A DNA stretch of 64,000 nt from assembly GCF_025398035.1 (NCBI RefSeq), contig NZ_CP104558.1, forward strand, positions 62,001-126,000, in the 5' to 3' direction. The DNA is from Rossellomorea vietnamensis. GTDB taxonomy: Bacteria > Bacillota > Bacilli > Bacillales > Bacillaceae_B. Under the pieces are notes generated by a model. It did no database searches and was not told the origin of the DNA. It saw only the letters and a program-made list of their open reading frames with translations. Below, piece by piece: positions 1 through 9,327 of the stretch; positions within the stretch are counted from its first letter, which is position 1; every line of letters begins with the position of its first letter. The translations under genes were made by a program, and so were the position numbers.

Positions 1-816
1 GTCCATCAAGCAGGAGGAAAGATCGTACCACAGCTTTGGCATGTGGGGATGACCCGTAAAAAGGGGGAGCTTCCAAATGAAGAAGCGTTTCCTGTTGGAC
101 CATCAGGACTGAGTCTTTCAGGTAAAGAAATCACGGAGCCTATGTCGGAAGAGGAAGTCGTCCAGATGGTGGAAGCGTATGCCCAAGCTGCTGCAGATGC
201 GAAACGCATAGGCTTCGACGGCATAGAACTGCACGGGGCACACGGATATTTAATCGATCAGTTTTTCTGGGAGAATACAAACCGTCGTACGGACCGTTAT
301 GGAGGAGATCTGGTCGGCAGAACCCGGTTTGCCGTTGAGGTAATTGAGGCTTGCCGACGCGAAGTGGGACCCGATTTCCCAATCATTTTCCGTTTCTCGC
401 AATGGAAAATGAATGATTTCGGTGCAAAGCTTGCAAATACGCCAGATGAACTGGAGCGCTTCCTGGAGCCACTGGTGAATGCAGGCGTAGATATTTTCCA
501 TTGCTCGACACGCCGTTTTTGGGAGCCTGAATTTGAAGCATCTGACTTGAATCTCGCCGGGTGGACAAAGAAGCTGACAGGTAAACCGGTTATATCTGTG
601 GGGTCGGTTGGTCTGGACGGGGAGTTCACGAGCTTCTCGGGTGCGGGCACGACTAGCCTGGATGGTCTGATCGACAGACTGGACCTCGGAGAATTCGACC
701 TGGTCGCAATCGGACGCTCACTCCTTCAGGACCCTGAATGGGTGAGGAAGGTGGAAGAAGGCAAGGCGAATGACCTGCTGCCGTTTGATAAGGAAGCACT
801 GAAAAAATTGTATTAA
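1..816 (+). CDS. NADH:flavin oxidoreductase / Old Yellow Enzyme family protein (5' truncated by window edge)
   Basis: The frame is open from base 1, so the N-terminus lies outside the window; 271 residues remain. It is the C-terminal two-thirds of an FMN-dependent TIM-barrel ene-reductase. Visible family signatures are the [17 protein letters not shown] strand (here [16 protein letters not shown]), the following NRRTDRYGG motif, and a C-terminal AIGRSLLQDPEW phosphate-binding segment. Such enzymes reduce activated alkenes or related substrates with NAD(P)H in the cytoplasm; the actual substrate cannot be told. It is distinct from the namA copy at 5653-6672 and carries a longer loop (FTSFSGAGTTSLDGL) before the last barrel strands. 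A hairpin terminator follows directly. Confidence 0.85.
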   Translation, partial: VHQAGGKIVPQLWHVGMTRKKGELPNEEAFPVGPSGLSLSGKEITEPMSEEEVVQMVEAYAQAAADAKRIGFDGIELHGAHGYLIDQFFWENTNRRTDRYGGDLVGRTRFAVEVIEACRREVGPDFPIIFRFSQWKMNDFGAKLANTPDELERFLEPLVNAGVDIFHCSTRRFWEPEFEASDLNLAGWTKKLTGKPVISVGSVGLDGEFTSFSGAGTTSLDGLIDRLDLGEFDLVAIGRSLLQDPEWVRKVEEGKANDLLPFDKEALKKLY

Positions 817-828
817 GGCAGTACGGGG

Positions 829-853
829 TGTCTCTTTGAATGAGGCACCTTTT
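829..853 (+). terminator. Rho-independent terminator after the OYE gene
   Basis: GGTGTCTC and GAGGCACC arms flank a short loop and are followed by six Ts. Confidence 0.75.
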
Positions 854-867
854 TTGTGTGTTTACAA

Positions 868-898
868 TAAAAAGACTCCCCGGCAATATACCGGAGAG
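868..898 (-). terminator. Terminator of the cyclase-family gene
   Basis: GACTC-CCGG / CCGG-GAGTC arms lie downstream of the minus-strand gene; on that strand they are followed by a T-rich tract (TCTTTTTAT). Confidence 0.75.
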
Positions 899-909
899 TC
901 AATAAAGCA

Positions 910-1530
910 TTACCCGATCATTTCATCAAACAGCAAGACACGTGCCGGTGATGCATCTGTGTTTTGAATTTTTAGTGGTGCCGCCACCATGAAGTATTGG
1001 CCGGCTTTGATATCTTTCAACTGAAGGCCTTCCATGATGATGACGCCGCTTCCCATAAGGCTGCGGTGGGTCGGGTGACCCTCCTGGGCCCGCTCGATTC
1101 CGAGGGCATCGATCCCCACTCCTGCAATCTTTTTCTCAGCAAGGTATGCAGCAGCATCTTCTGCTACATAGATGAAGTCAAAGTTGAATTCAGTATCCCA
1201 TGAATTCTTCGTTTTGAATAGGATGAAGTCATTTTCTTCAATCTCTAATCCTTCAATATCCTTCAGGCTGATTTTCTCATCGGCTTCCGTTACATCAAAT
1301 ACTTTGACAGGGCGGACGAGCTTCTCGATTTCAATCGTTTCAATCGTCTCACCGTCGTTGATCATGTGAAGAGGAGCGTCGACATGAGTTCCTGTATGAA
1401 CATCCATTGAGAGTCTTGACTCCGTCACATGTCCGTTCGTATTGGTTTCAATACTCGGTTGTTTTTCAGGTTTGTTCTTGTACACGGGCATCCCGTTAAA
1501 GATCGGGGCTGTTACGTCATAAATTTTCAT
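910..1530 (-). CDS. cyclase family protein (kynurenine-formamidase-like metal hydrolase)
   Basis: A 206-residue protein of the cyclase/KynB fold. The metal-binding signature HTGTHVDAPLH is at residues 45-55, and later conserved segments include GIDALGIE and the C-terminal PLKIQ. Family members hydrolyse N-formylkynurenine or other amide/ester bonds with divalent metals; no kynurenine pathway gene is next door, so the substrate is open. I prefer the ATG at 1530: AAAGG is about 10 nt upstream, whereas the GTG at 1539 would sit directly on that ribosome site. It lies 16 nt downstream of zwf on the same strand and may be co-transcribed with it. Confidence 0.8.
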   Translation of the reverse strand: MKIYDVTAPIFNGMPVYKNKPEKQPSIETNTNGHVTESRLSMDVHTGTHVDAPLHMINDGETIETIEIEKLVRPVKVFDVTEADEKISLKDIEGLEIEENDFILFKTKNSWDTEFNFDFIYVAEDAAAYLAEKKIAGVGIDALGIERAQEGHPTHRSLMGSGVIIMEGLQLKDIKAGQYFMVAAPLKIQNTDASPARVLLFDEMIG

Positions 1531-1546
1531 AGGTTCCACACCTTTC

Positions 1547-3055
1547 TTAGCATTGGTCTACATCGAGGTTGGCAATCGGCCACCAGGAGAAGCCGTCTTT
1601 TGCGAGCAGATTGTCAGCGGCTTTCGGCCCCATCGAACCTGCTTCATAGTTAGGGAATTCTCCGTCACGTGTATGTTCCCATACTTCAGAGATTTTGTCG
1701 ACGAAAGCCCATGATAATTTCACTTCATCCCAATGGGTGAAATTCGTAGCATCCCCGCGAAGACAATCGAATAGAAGCTTCTCATACGCCTCAGGTGTGT
1801 TCATTCCATCCACGCTATTGTTGGCAAAGTTCAATTTCACTGGAGTCGTTTCGATATTCTGTCCGGATTTTTTCACGTTCAGATGCAGGGTGATCCCTTC
1901 TTCCGGCTGAATGTGAATGACCAGCAGGTTCGGTGCCAGTGGCTTGTCCGGGTTGTAATACAGATTCATCGGGATGTCTTTGAACTGGATGACGATCTTC
2001 GTTGATTTGGTTTCCATTCTCTTTCCGGTACGGATATAGAACGGGACACCCGCCCAGCGGAAGTTATCGATCATCAATTTACCTGCAACATAGGTTTCCG
2101 TATTGGACTGATCATCGACGTTTTCAGCTTCGCGGTAACCAGGGAGAGCTTCATTTCCTGCTTTCCCGGGACCGTACTGACCCCTGACGAAGTAGTCCTT
2201 GACTTCATCCTGTTGAAACGGACGAAGGGAACGCAATACACGTACCTTTTCACTGCGGATTTCATCCGTCGTCAATTTGATCGGCGGCTCCATGGCAAGT
2301 AATGCAACCATTTGAAGCAGATGGTTTTGAACCATATCGCGAAGGGCCCCGCTTTTTTCGTAATAACGGCCGCGGTCTTCCACACCAAGTTCTTCCGATG
2401 AGGTGACCTGGATATTGGAAATATAACGGTTGTTCCAGAGTGGTTCGAACATGGCATTTGAGAAACGGATGACTTCGATGTTCTGCACCATTTCTTTACC
2501 AAGATAGTGATCGATACGATAAATTTGATCCTCGGAGAATGATTCACGGATCTGGCTGTTCAATTTTTCGGCTGAAGGCAGGTCGTGACCGAATGGTTTC
2601 TCGATCACAAGTCGCTGGAAGCCTTTTGTATCGGTCAAGCCTTGATTTTTCAACTGTTCCGTAATCGTCCCGAAGAATTCAGGAGCCATCGCTAAGTAGA
2701 AAACGCGATTGCCTTCTAATTCATATGTTTCATCGAGCTCATCGGATAAGTTCTTCAATGCTTTATATGAATCACTGTTGGATACATCATTCGGCTGATA
2801 ATAGAAATGTGACACAAACTCATCAATGTTCTCATCGCTGCCTAACGCTTTATGTACCGATGTTTTTACATGCTCCTGGAATTCTTCATTTGACCATTCG
2901 CGTCGTGCCACACCTACAACGGCAAAACGCTTTGAGATTTTTCCTTTACGGAACAGATGATAAAGAGATGGATATAGTTTTCTTTTCGCTAGATCACCCG
3001 TCGCTCCGAAAATCGTAATCAGAGATGTTGGTGTAGTTGAATTATTCAATGTCAT
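1547..3055 (-). CDS. zwf: glucose-6-phosphate 1-dehydrogenase
   Basis: Oxidises glucose-6-phosphate with NADP+ to 6-phosphogluconolactone, the entry of the oxidative pentose phosphate pathway. The 502-residue length is normal. The nucleotide-binding GATGDLAKRKLYPSLY segment is at residues 17-32, and the active-site RIDHYLGKEMVQN motif is near residue 180. It ends in the family-typical WWPI plus a short tail. The ATG at 3055 is only 2 nt from GAGG; an in-frame TTG two codons later has ideal spacing and may be the true start. It is transcribed divergently from rnz, as in B. subtilis. gndA is not seen next to it. Confidence 0.97.
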   Translation of the reverse strand: MTLNNSTTPTSLITIFGATGDLAKRKLYPSLYHLFRKGKISKRFAVVGVARREWSNEEFQEHVKTSVHKALGSDENIDEFVSHFYYQPNDVSNSDSYKALKNLSDELDETYELEGNRVFYLAMAPEFFGTITEQLKNQGLTDTKGFQRLVIEKPFGHDLPSAEKLNSQIRESFSEDQIYRIDHYLGKEMVQNIEVIRFSNAMFEPLWNNRYISNIQVTSSEELGVEDRGRYYEKSGALRDMVQNHLLQMVALLAMEPPIKLTTDEIRSEKVRVLRSLRPFQQDEVKDYFVRGQYGPGKAGNEALPGYREAENVDDQSNTETYVAGKLMIDNFRWAGVPFYIRTGKRMETKSTKIVIQFKDIPMNLYYNPDKPLAPNLLVIHIQPEEGITLHLNVKKSGQNIETTPVKLNFANNSVDGMNTPEAYEKLLFDCLRGDATNFTHWDEVKLSWAFVDKISEVWEHTRDGEFPNYEAGSMGPKAADNLLAKDGFSWWPIANLDVDQC

Positions 3056-3335
3056 GACCTCACTTTATCTTGTTGTAACCCTTATTTATGCGTTTCTTCT
3101 TATTTAATATCCTATACAATTACTTAATTTTAAAGACTTCTCATTCATTTGGCAAATTATATGCTGATGACTTTTTCTGCGTATATGCATGAAAACGTTT
3201 TATCTTTTTTGCAAACATCTTCGTCATTATATTGGCTTTAATTTTCATTCTTATGACTCATTTTGCGGGAAAGGGTAAAATATGGGCGATTATGCTAAAA
3301 TAGAGACAGAATAGCTCATCTGAGGAGTGATGACA
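3056..3335. other. Intergenic region between divergent zwf and rnz
   Basis: An AT-rich 280-bp spacer that must hold both promoters. A TAAAAT hexamer at about 3294 could be the rnz -10 element but has no convincing -35. No ORF, repeat or structured RNA was recognised. Confidence 0.5.
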
Positions 3336-4262
3336 GTGGAATTATTATTTCTGGGTACGGGTGCAGGAGTACCGGCCAAGCTCCGCAATGTGACCAGTAT
3401 CGCTTTGAAATTACTGGAGGAACGCGGTGCGGTTTGGCTATTTGATTGCGGGGAAGCAACCCAGCATCAAATTTTACATACAAGCTTGAAACCAAGAAGA
3501 ATCGAAAAGATCTTCATTACCCACCTGCATGGTGATCACATATACGGGCTGCCGGGGTTACTCGGGAGCCGTTCCTTCCAGGGAGGGGAAACAAAACTGA
3601 CGGTATACGGTCCTAAGGGGATCAAGGACTTTATCGAGGTTTCCCTCTCAATCAGCAGGACACACCTTCAATATCCCCTTGAAGTGGTGGAAATCGAGGA
3701 AGGGGTCATCTTTCAAGATGAAGGGTTCAGTGTAGTAGCAATGGGGCTCGACCATGCTCTTCCTACTTTCGGCTATCGAGTGATTGAAAAAGATAAGCCC
3801 GGTGTCCTTCAGGTGGATCAATTACGTGATAGGGGCGTTCAACCGGGGCCCTTGTATAAGAAATTAAAATGTGGTGAAACGGTTCGACTGGAAGACGGGA
3901 GGGAGATCGATGGAAAGGATTTTCTAGGACCTTCGATTCCTGGACGGGTGGTCACGATCCTTGGAGATACAAGATTTTGTTCCAATGCGGTGGAACTTTC
4001 CAAGTCCGCAGATGTCCTGGTTCATGAAGCGACCTTCAACCGGGATCAAGAAGAGATGGCCCGGGAATATTACCATTCCACGACAAAGCAGGCTGGAAAG
4101 ACCGCTCTCCTAGCCGGGGCACGACGCCTTTTCCTGACCCATATTTCTTCCCGGTATGCAAAGGAATCATGGGAAGAATTGGAGAAGGAAGCAAGGGACG
4201 TCTTCCCGGAAAGCTATATGGCAAGGGATTTCATGGAATACGACATACCTTTAAAGAAATAG
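3336..4262 (+). CDS. rnz: ribonuclease Z (tRNA 3' endonuclease)
   Basis: A zinc-dependent metallo-beta-lactamase-fold nuclease that trims 3' trailers from tRNA precursors. The 308 residues align end to end with B. subtilis RNase Z (307). The metal ligands are visible: H63, H65, D67 and H68 in THLHGDH, the later GDTR aspartate and the THISSRY histidine. I chose GTG at 3336 because GAGGAG at 3322-3327 is 8 nt upstream and the product then begins MELLFLGTG like the family. Upstream in-frame GTG/ATG codons at 3327 and 3330 overlap the ribosome site. It is followed 11 nt later by a histidine phosphatase gene. Confidence 0.96.
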   Translation: MELLFLGTGAGVPAKLRNVTSIALKLLEERGAVWLFDCGEATQHQILHTSLKPRRIEKIFITHLHGDHIYGLPGLLGSRSFQGGETKLTVYGPKGIKDFIEVSLSISRTHLQYPLEVVEIEEGVIFQDEGFSVVAMGLDHALPTFGYRVIEKDKPGVLQVDQLRDRGVQPGPLYKKLKCGETVRLEDGREIDGKDFLGPSIPGRVVTILGDTRFCSNAVELSKSADVLVHEATFNRDQEEMAREYYHSTTKQAGKTALLAGARRLFLTHISSRYAKESWEELEKEARDVFPESYMARDFMEYDIPLKK

Positions 4263-4273
4263 GGGGGAGTGGG

Positions 4274-4813
4274 ATGAAGGAGATCTATATCGTCCGTCAT
4301 GCGAAAGCGGAAGGACAGCCCTTTGATACACCGTTAACGGAGGAGGGGGAACGTCAGGCACGTCAATTAGCATCCTTTTTAGAAAATCGATCCATTCAAG
4401 CGATTTATTCAAGTCCCTTCATAAGGGCACTGGACACGATCGCTCCTTTTGCTGATCGCTCAGGGCTCCGGGTCCAGAAGGATGACAGGCTGGGAGAAAG
4501 GGTGCTGAGCGATCAGGATCTTCCTGATTGGATGGAAAAGTTAAAGATGAGCTTTGAGGATTTTTCTCTCTCATTACCTGGCGGGGAATCCAATCAAATG
4601 GCGATGGAACGCGCAAGGTCCTTCGTCGATGAGGTGATGGGAAAAGAAGAGGAACACATTGTCTGTGTGAGTCATGGTAATTTAACGACGCTGCTCCTCA
4701 GGTTATTTGATGATAGCTATGGATACAATGAACTGTTCGCTCTATCCAATCCCGACGTCTACATCGTCAGGCTGGAGGGGGACCGCGCTTCTGTACAGCG
4801 TATTTGGGAGTAG
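4274..4813 (+). CDS. histidine phosphatase family protein (phosphoglycerate-mutase-like)
   Basis: A 179-residue branch-1 histidine phosphatase. The catalytic RHA motif is at residues 8-10 (VRHAKAEG), the second conserved arginine lies in SSPFIRALDT, the glutamate region is DQDLPDW/LPGGES, and the second histidine is in VSHGNLTTLLL. Family members dephosphorylate sugar phosphates, nucleotides or other small molecules through a phosphohistidine intermediate; the substrate is not predictable. The ATG at 4274 follows a strong GGGGGAG ribosome site. It probably forms a short operon with rnz upstream and the acetyltransferase downstream. Confidence 0.85.
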   Translation: MKEIYIVRHAKAEGQPFDTPLTEEGERQARQLASFLENRSIQAIYSSPFIRALDTIAPFADRSGLRVQKDDRLGERVLSDQDLPDWMEKLKMSFEDFSLSLPGGESNQMAMERARSFVDEVMGKEEEHIVCVSHGNLTTLLLRLFDDSYGYNELFALSNPDVYIVRLEGDRASVQRIWE

Positions 4814-4847
4814 GAATTGCCGTTTAAACAGAAAAAGGGGAATCGAG

Positions 4848-5603
4848 ATGAATTCATTTACATTTGAACATATTTATAATCCGGGTCATATTATAGCTGA
4901 AAACGCTCTTTATCTACATATTCATTATCCGGAAATGCTGACGAGGTATGATAGTAACTTTCTTGCATTTAAGAAACAGCCGACTCTTGAAGAATTTATG
5001 GAAGCCGCCCGTTTTTTACGGGAATTTCATCAATCAAAAGGCCAGAAGCATGTAAAGTTCCTTCTTCCACAAGATCACAAACCTTCAGAAGATCTGATGG
5101 ACTATTGTAAAAAAGAGGGATATGACGTCGGGTTCAATGAACTTTATTCCATTGAACCAGATCAATTCCCATTGACGGAAGTGAATCCTGATATAGAAGT
5201 CAAGGAAGTGGGCAAGGAAGAACTCCAGGATTATCTTTCTTTTCAGTATGAGCAGGACATGGACTTTGGTCCGGATTTTGCCGACCAAAAGGTGGATATG
5301 CATAAGCGGAATTTTGAAAATCCCCGTATCATGCAGCTTCTGGCTTTCTATAAGGGGACGCCGGCCGGATCCGTGGATGTGATCATCGAAGAAGATTCAG
5401 CGGAAATAGACGGTTTGATGGTTCACGAATCGTTTCAAAAGAAGGGGATCGGAAGCAGGCTGCAGCGGTATGTCATGGAACGGTTCCCTGACACGTTTAT
5501 CATCCTGGTTGCGGACGGGGAAGATACGCCAAGACTGATGTACCAAAAGCAGAATTACCGTTGTCTAGGGTTCAGATATGAAGTACAGAAGGTGTATGAA
5601 TAA
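4848..5603 (+). CDS. GNAT family N-acetyltransferase
   Basis: A 251-residue protein whose C-terminal half has the GNAT core: a strand ending in AGSVDVIIEEDSAEIDGLMV, then the acetyl-CoA pyrophosphate loop FQKKGIGSRLQRY near residue 200, and a final beta strand YRCLGFRYEV. The N-terminal half (about 110 residues) resembles a degenerate GNAT-like or substrate domain, as in several Bacillus acetyltransferases. Target unknown. The ATG at 4848 has AAAAGGGG about 10 nt upstream. It lies 34 nt after the histidine phosphatase gene and shares a bidirectional terminator with namA. Confidence 0.8.
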   Translation: MNSFTFEHIYNPGHIIAENALYLHIHYPEMLTRYDSNFLAFKKQPTLEEFMEAARFLREFHQSKGQKHVKFLLPQDHKPSEDLMDYCKKEGYDVGFNELYSIEPDQFPLTEVNPDIEVKEVGKEELQDYLSFQYEQDMDFGPDFADQKVDMHKRNFENPRIMQLLAFYKGTPAGSVDVIIEEDSAEIDGLMVHESFQKKGIGSRLQRYVMERFPDTFIILVADGEDTPRLMYQKQNYRCLGFRYEVQKVYE

Positions 5604-5606
5604 ATA

Positions 5607-5644
5607 AAACAAGAGGGGGGACTTCTGGTCCACCCTCTTGTTTG
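5607..5644. terminator. Bidirectional terminator between the GNAT gene and namA
   Basis: AACAAGAGGG / CCCTCTTGTT arms enclose an inner GGAC/GTCC stem. A/T tracts on both sides make it usable from either strand. Confidence 0.85.
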
Positions 5645-5652
5645 CGTATTTT

Positions 5653-6672
5653 TTATTTCCAGCCGCGCTCATACTGTTTAGGTGCTTCGATTTCAACACC
5701 GAGCTCTTTGGCCGCCGTTCTCGGCCAGTAAGGGTCACGAAGCAATTCCCGTGCAAGGAGGATGACGTCCGCCCGTTCATTTTGCAGGATTTCTTCCGCC
5801 TGGATGCCTGTTGTAATCAGTCCAACCGCACCCGTGTCAATGTCGGCACCGTTCTTGATGGTCTCGGCAAGCTTCACCTGATAGCCGGGGAATACCGGGA
5901 TCCGTGCCGGTACCAGGGCGCCTGAGCTGACATCGATCAAATCGACGCCTTGCTCTTTCATCCATTGTGCAAATACGACGTAGTCCTCGACGTCCAGGCC
6001 TTCGTCGTTATAGTCTTTGGCAGAAACCCTCACAAGCAGCGGTCCGTCCCATACTTGTTGAATACCGTCAATGATTTCACGGAGGAAACGGTAGCGGTTT
6101 TCTGCCGATCCCCCGTATTCATCTGTTCGTTTATTGGACAGGGGAGAGAGGAACTCGTTGATGAGATATCCGTGGGCTCCGTGAATTTCAATCACATCAA
6201 AGCCCGCTTTCTTCGCTCTTTCGGCCCCTTTGATGAATGCGGTGACGGTTTCTTTCACATCATCCGCTGTCATTTCAACAGGTGTTTTCATTTCATCATT
6301 AAATGGAAGGGCTGATGGAGCAAGGATATCTCCTTCGAGTACCGCTTTTCTTCCGGCATGGGCAAGCTGGATACCGGTCTTTGCCCCCTGCTCTTTCATC
6401 AGATCCACCAACTCTTTTAAGCCTTCAATCTGTTCGTCATTCCAGATCCCCAAATCCTGTGGGGAAATCCTTCCCTGTGGTGTAACCGCTGTCGCTTCCA
6501 GGATGATGAGTCCGACTCCGCCTACAGCACGGCTCGTATAGTGGGTGCGATGCCAGTTTTCGACTTTTCCATCTTCATGGTGGGAAGAGTACATGCACAT
6601 GGGTGCCATGACGATTCGATTCTTCAATTCAACATTTTTAAGTTTATATGGTTCGAATAGCTTTGCGTTCAT
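5653..6672 (-). CDS. namA: NADPH dehydrogenase NamA (Old Yellow Enzyme, YqjM)
   Basis: An FMN-dependent NADPH:enone reductase of the YqjM class, with roles suggested in reducing electrophilic alkenes and nitro compounds. The 339 residues match YqjM (338). Class signatures are visible: C26 and Y28 in PMCMYSS that tune the flavin, [20 protein letters not shown] and the RTDEYGG motif. The ATG at 6672 is preferred over the TTG at 6678 because AAAGGTGA is 6 nt upstream of it. Its position near rnz and proI agrees with the B. subtilis yqjK-yqjM-yqjO order. Confidence 0.95.
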   Translation of the reverse strand: MNAKLFEPYKLKNVELKNRIVMAPMCMYSSHHEDGKVENWHRTHYTSRAVGGVGLIILEATAVTPQGRISPQDLGIWNDEQIEGLKELVDLMKEQGAKTGIQLAHAGRKAVLEGDILAPSALPFNDEMKTPVEMTADDVKETVTAFIKGAERAKKAGFDVIEIHGAHGYLINEFLSPLSNKRTDEYGGSAENRYRFLREIIDGIQQVWDGPLLVRVSAKDYNDEGLDVEDYVVFAQWMKEQGVDLIDVSSGALVPARIPVFPGYQVKLAETIKNGADIDTGAVGLITTGIQAEEILQNERADVILLARELLRDPYWPRTAAKELGVEIEAPKQYERGWK

Positions 6673-6769
6673 TTCCAATCACCTTTCCATGAGGAATTTA
6701 TTTCGGGTTTCTAAACAGTAATTCATCATGAGTATACCAACATCACTTTTGACGGGAAAGGAATGTGCT

Positions 6770-7921
6770 CTATTTTCTTTTCTTCCTCAGCTCCTTCAAT
6801 GGATAAACCGTCCCGCGCCATTCGACCCCGCCTCTTCTAAACGTCAGGAACGTCGCCCGGGCGATGGAATAGATGAATAACAAGGCTGTGACGGGCAGGG
6901 AGAGGATGAGAAGGGCAGACTCATTCGTCATCTCTTTTATGACTTTGAAATAGGTGATGGAAATCAACAAAATGATCAACATGCTTACGGTCCGGATCAG
7001 GACGTCCCCGGCAAAGATCGTGAAGAAAGGAAGGACCGTGGAGCAGAACACACCCGTCATGGCAAATAGGACAAGAAGGATGGAGTAATGGAGCCCGGCA
7101 AATGTGTTCTTCTCAAGGCCCTGAAAGGCTCCTTTCAAGGAGTGATACCACTCCACCTCCAGCGAGTGAAGGGCAGTGAGGAACGCCTGGGTCTTCCCGC
7201 CTTTTTTGATATGGATCCCAAGCTGCAGATCGTCATCGGGCATGTGCTTGATCTTTTCGTAAGTACCGATCTCCTCATAAGCAGAACGTGTGATCAGATT
7301 GAATGCGCCGATCCCCACCCCTGTCCCCGAGGAAGGGTCATTCGCTTTCCATGGCCGTTTATAAAAAGAGAAACCGAATAAAAAGAACACAACAAAGCTT
7401 TTCAACCAGAATGTCTTTGATTTAATGTTGGGGGCGAGGGTGAGATGATCGAGCTTCTGAGATTGAAAGACCGCGACAGCCCGGGACAGGGTGGAAGGAT
7501 CTTTATACAGGACATCTGCATCGGTGAACAGGATGAGTGTTCCTTCCGAGATGAGGTATCCTTTATATAATGCCTGATTCTTTCCGAGCCATCCTTTTTC
7601 CAGTGTATCGATATGGAGGACACGGATCCGGTTGTCCATTTCCGCCAGTGCTTCAAGTTTTTTCGGTGTGGTGTCCGTTGAACGATCATTGACGAGAATC
7701 CATTCAATCCGTTTATAGTCCTGCTTGAGTTGAGATAGAATGCTGTCTGTAATCGCTTCTTCTTCATTCCTGGCAGGCACGATGATGGAGAGAAGCGGGC
7801 CGATTGCCTTGCCCGGCAATCCTTCTAGGGAAGAAAGCGTACCCAACCCCCTCCACACCTCGATGGCGAGAACGATCCAGACGACTAGGACTGCAGAAAG
7901 TAAAATGAGGAGTAGATTCAT
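6770..7921 (-). CDS. membrane-anchored family 2 glycosyltransferase
   Basis: A 383-residue GT2 enzyme. An N-terminal transmembrane helix (residues 2-20) precedes the GT-A domain: VPARNEEEAI, the nucleotide-binding NDRSTD, the DxD-type TDADVLY and the PDDDLQLG acceptor motif. Three to four hydrophobic helices close the protein (about residues 275-360). The layout resembles carotenoid/lipid glycosyltransferases of the CrtQ/YdaM type, but no carotenoid genes are nearby, so the acceptor is unknown. The ATG at 7921 has AAGAAGG 9 nt upstream; the longer ORF from 7957 lacks a ribosome site. Confidence 0.83.
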   Translation of the reverse strand: MNLLLILLSAVLVVWIVLAIEVWRGLGTLSSLEGLPGKAIGPLLSIIVPARNEEEAITDSILSQLKQDYKRIEWILVNDRSTDTTPKKLEALAEMDNRIRVLHIDTLEKGWLGKNQALYKGYLISEGTLILFTDADVLYKDPSTLSRAVAVFQSQKLDHLTLAPNIKSKTFWLKSFVVFFLFGFSFYKRPWKANDPSSGTGVGIGAFNLITRSAYEEIGTYEKIKHMPDDDLQLGIHIKKGGKTQAFLTALHSLEVEWYHSLKGAFQGLEKNTFAGLHYSILLVLFAMTGVFCSTVLPFFTIFAGDVLIRTVSMLIILLISITYFKVIKEMTNESALLILSLPVTALLFIYSIARATFLTFRRGGVEWRGTVYPLKELRKKRK

Positions 7922-7997
7922 CTGTGTCGACCTTCTTTTTTGCTTTGATTGTATCACTGAAACGGGATCCCCTGCGAATCATGATCGGCTGCAGGTT

Positions 7998-8816
7998 TTA
8001 TTTTTTCAAAGAATTCTCCTTTAATTCATGTCCAAGTGTTTGAGAGCGGTTATTTGCGGAAGAAATGCACTTGAAAAAGGCATCCCTGACTTGGTGGTCT
8101 TCCAGCGCAGCGATTCCCGCTTCGGTCGTTCCACCTGCACTGGTCACATTTCTTCTTAATTCCCGGGCTTCCAATCCGGATTCTGAAAGCATGGCACTTG
8201 CCCCGGCGATCGTCTGGGTAACAAGGCTTTCAGCGAGGCCCTCTTCCAGTCCCAATTCTACTGCAGCATGTTTCAGTATTTCGGCTACGTAATAGATATA
8301 AGCTGGCCCGCTCCCTGAAAGAGCCGTGATCAGGTCCAATTTCTCTTCTTCTACCTCCGCTGCTATGCCGACAGACTGAAATAGTGTTTTTGTCCATTCC
8401 TTCTGGGAGGGTGAGAGATATTGATTGAAAGCCACCGCCGTTGCCGACTTCCCCATGGCTGCACTTGTATTCGGCATGGCTCTCGCGATGGCTCCCTTAA
8501 AGTCCAGCCTGTCGCTTATATGTTCCATGGTGATGCCTGCGAGGACAGAGATGATTAGCGTATTCCCGGAAAGGTAGGGTCTGACAGAATCTGCTGCTTC
8601 ATGAAAGTCCTTTGGTTTCATGGCGAGGATGATGACATCATAGCGTGACGCCCGGTTTACCTTCCGGATACAGAATTCATGCATGATTTCATTTAAACGC
8701 TCCTGATTGGCCCGATTGGTTACATATACTTCTTCATTATTCAATACACCGGCTTTCAATGCACCGCTCATTAAAGCATGAGCCATCGACCCTGCTCCGA
8801 TAAATAATGTCTTCAT
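7998..8816 (-). CDS. proI: pyrroline-5-carboxylate reductase
   Basis: Catalyses the last step of proline synthesis, NAD(P)H reduction of 1-pyrroline-5-carboxylate. At 272 residues it is full length. The N-terminal dinucleotide-binding FIGAGSMAHALMSG starts at residue 4, and the C-terminal ProC signature has SGSGPAYIYYVAE followed by TSAGGTTEAGIAAL. The start at 8816 follows AGAAGGGGGAATG and sits just after the terminator of the T-box leader. The position upstream of yqjP identifies it with B. subtilis proI (YqjO). Expression is evidently controlled by charging of tRNA-Pro through the leader at 8842-9130. Confidence 0.95.
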   Translation of the reverse strand: MKTLFIGAGSMAHALMSGALKAGVLNNEEVYVTNRANQERLNEIMHEFCIRKVNRASRYDVIILAMKPKDFHEAADSVRPYLSGNTLIISVLAGITMEHISDRLDFKGAIARAMPNTSAAMGKSATAVAFNQYLSPSQKEWTKTLFQSVGIAAEVEEEKLDLITALSGSGPAYIYYVAEILKHAAVELGLEEGLAESLVTQTIAGASAMLSESGLEARELRRNVTSAGGTTEAGIAALEDHQVRDAFFKCISSANNRSQTLGHELKENSLKK

Positions 8817-8841
8817 TCGCTCATTCCCCCTTCTGTTTTTG

Positions 8842-8884
8842 AAAAAAAAACAGACCCTTTCATCCATAAAGGACGAAAGGGTCT
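8842..8884 (-). terminator. T-box leader terminator
   Basis: AGACCCTTTCATCC / GGACGAAAGGGTCT arms with a 5-nt loop and a run of nine Us on the transcript; competes with the T-box antiterminator. Confidence 0.9.
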
Positions 8885-9130
8885 CGCTTCCGTGGTACCA
8901 CCTTGTTTTGTCCATTTTCCAAGAAGAAGATGAACACACTCCATTTCCATTAACGCTGGACGACGTTCTGCTTTAAGACGCTCAAAAGGCAGGTTCACAA
9001 ATAGAGAGGACGACGGTGCCTTTCAGCCGGTGGGCCCCGATCTCTTGTGTCATCTATTCATTACTAATCTTTCTCATCGCTTTATTCTATATCAATATGT
9101 AATGGGTGATGAATGGAATAAATCTATATT
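8842..9130 (-). promoter_or_regulatory. T-box riboswitch, proline-specific (CCU specifier)
   Basis: Read on the minus strand, the leader has the Stem I AGTA-type and apical motifs, a specifier loop GAA-CCT-GCC with the proline codon CCT at 8991-8993, and the conserved T-box AAGGTGGTACCACGG at 8890-8904 that pairs with the tRNA NCCA end. A terminator stem follows (8852-8884, GACCCTTTC arms) with a nine-U tract at 8842-8850. Uncharged tRNA-Pro is expected to stabilise the antiterminator and allow proI transcription. The T-box, terminator and specifier positions are read directly; the specifier assignment rests on the usual spacing to the GAG-containing closing helix. Confidence 0.93.
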
Positions 9131-9137
9131 ATAGGTG

Positions 9138-9167
9138 ATTATCGTAGAAATACAGCTTATCTGTCAA
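9138..9167 (-). promoter_or_regulatory. SigA promoter of the T-box-proI transcript
   Basis: On the minus strand TTGACA (9162-9167) is separated by 18 nt from GATAAT (9138-9143), directly upstream of the T-box leader. Confidence 0.7.
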
Positions 9168-9327
9168 GGGTTTATTTTTAGTATATTCACACTTTTTAAA
9201 AATGACATCATGCTGAAAAAAATGTACACTAGGTAATGAAGGATCATTCATTTTCTGGAAATGAGTGACAAAACGGGAAGGTACCGTATTGTCTGTACCT
9301 TTTTATTATGAAGAATGTGGTGAAACT

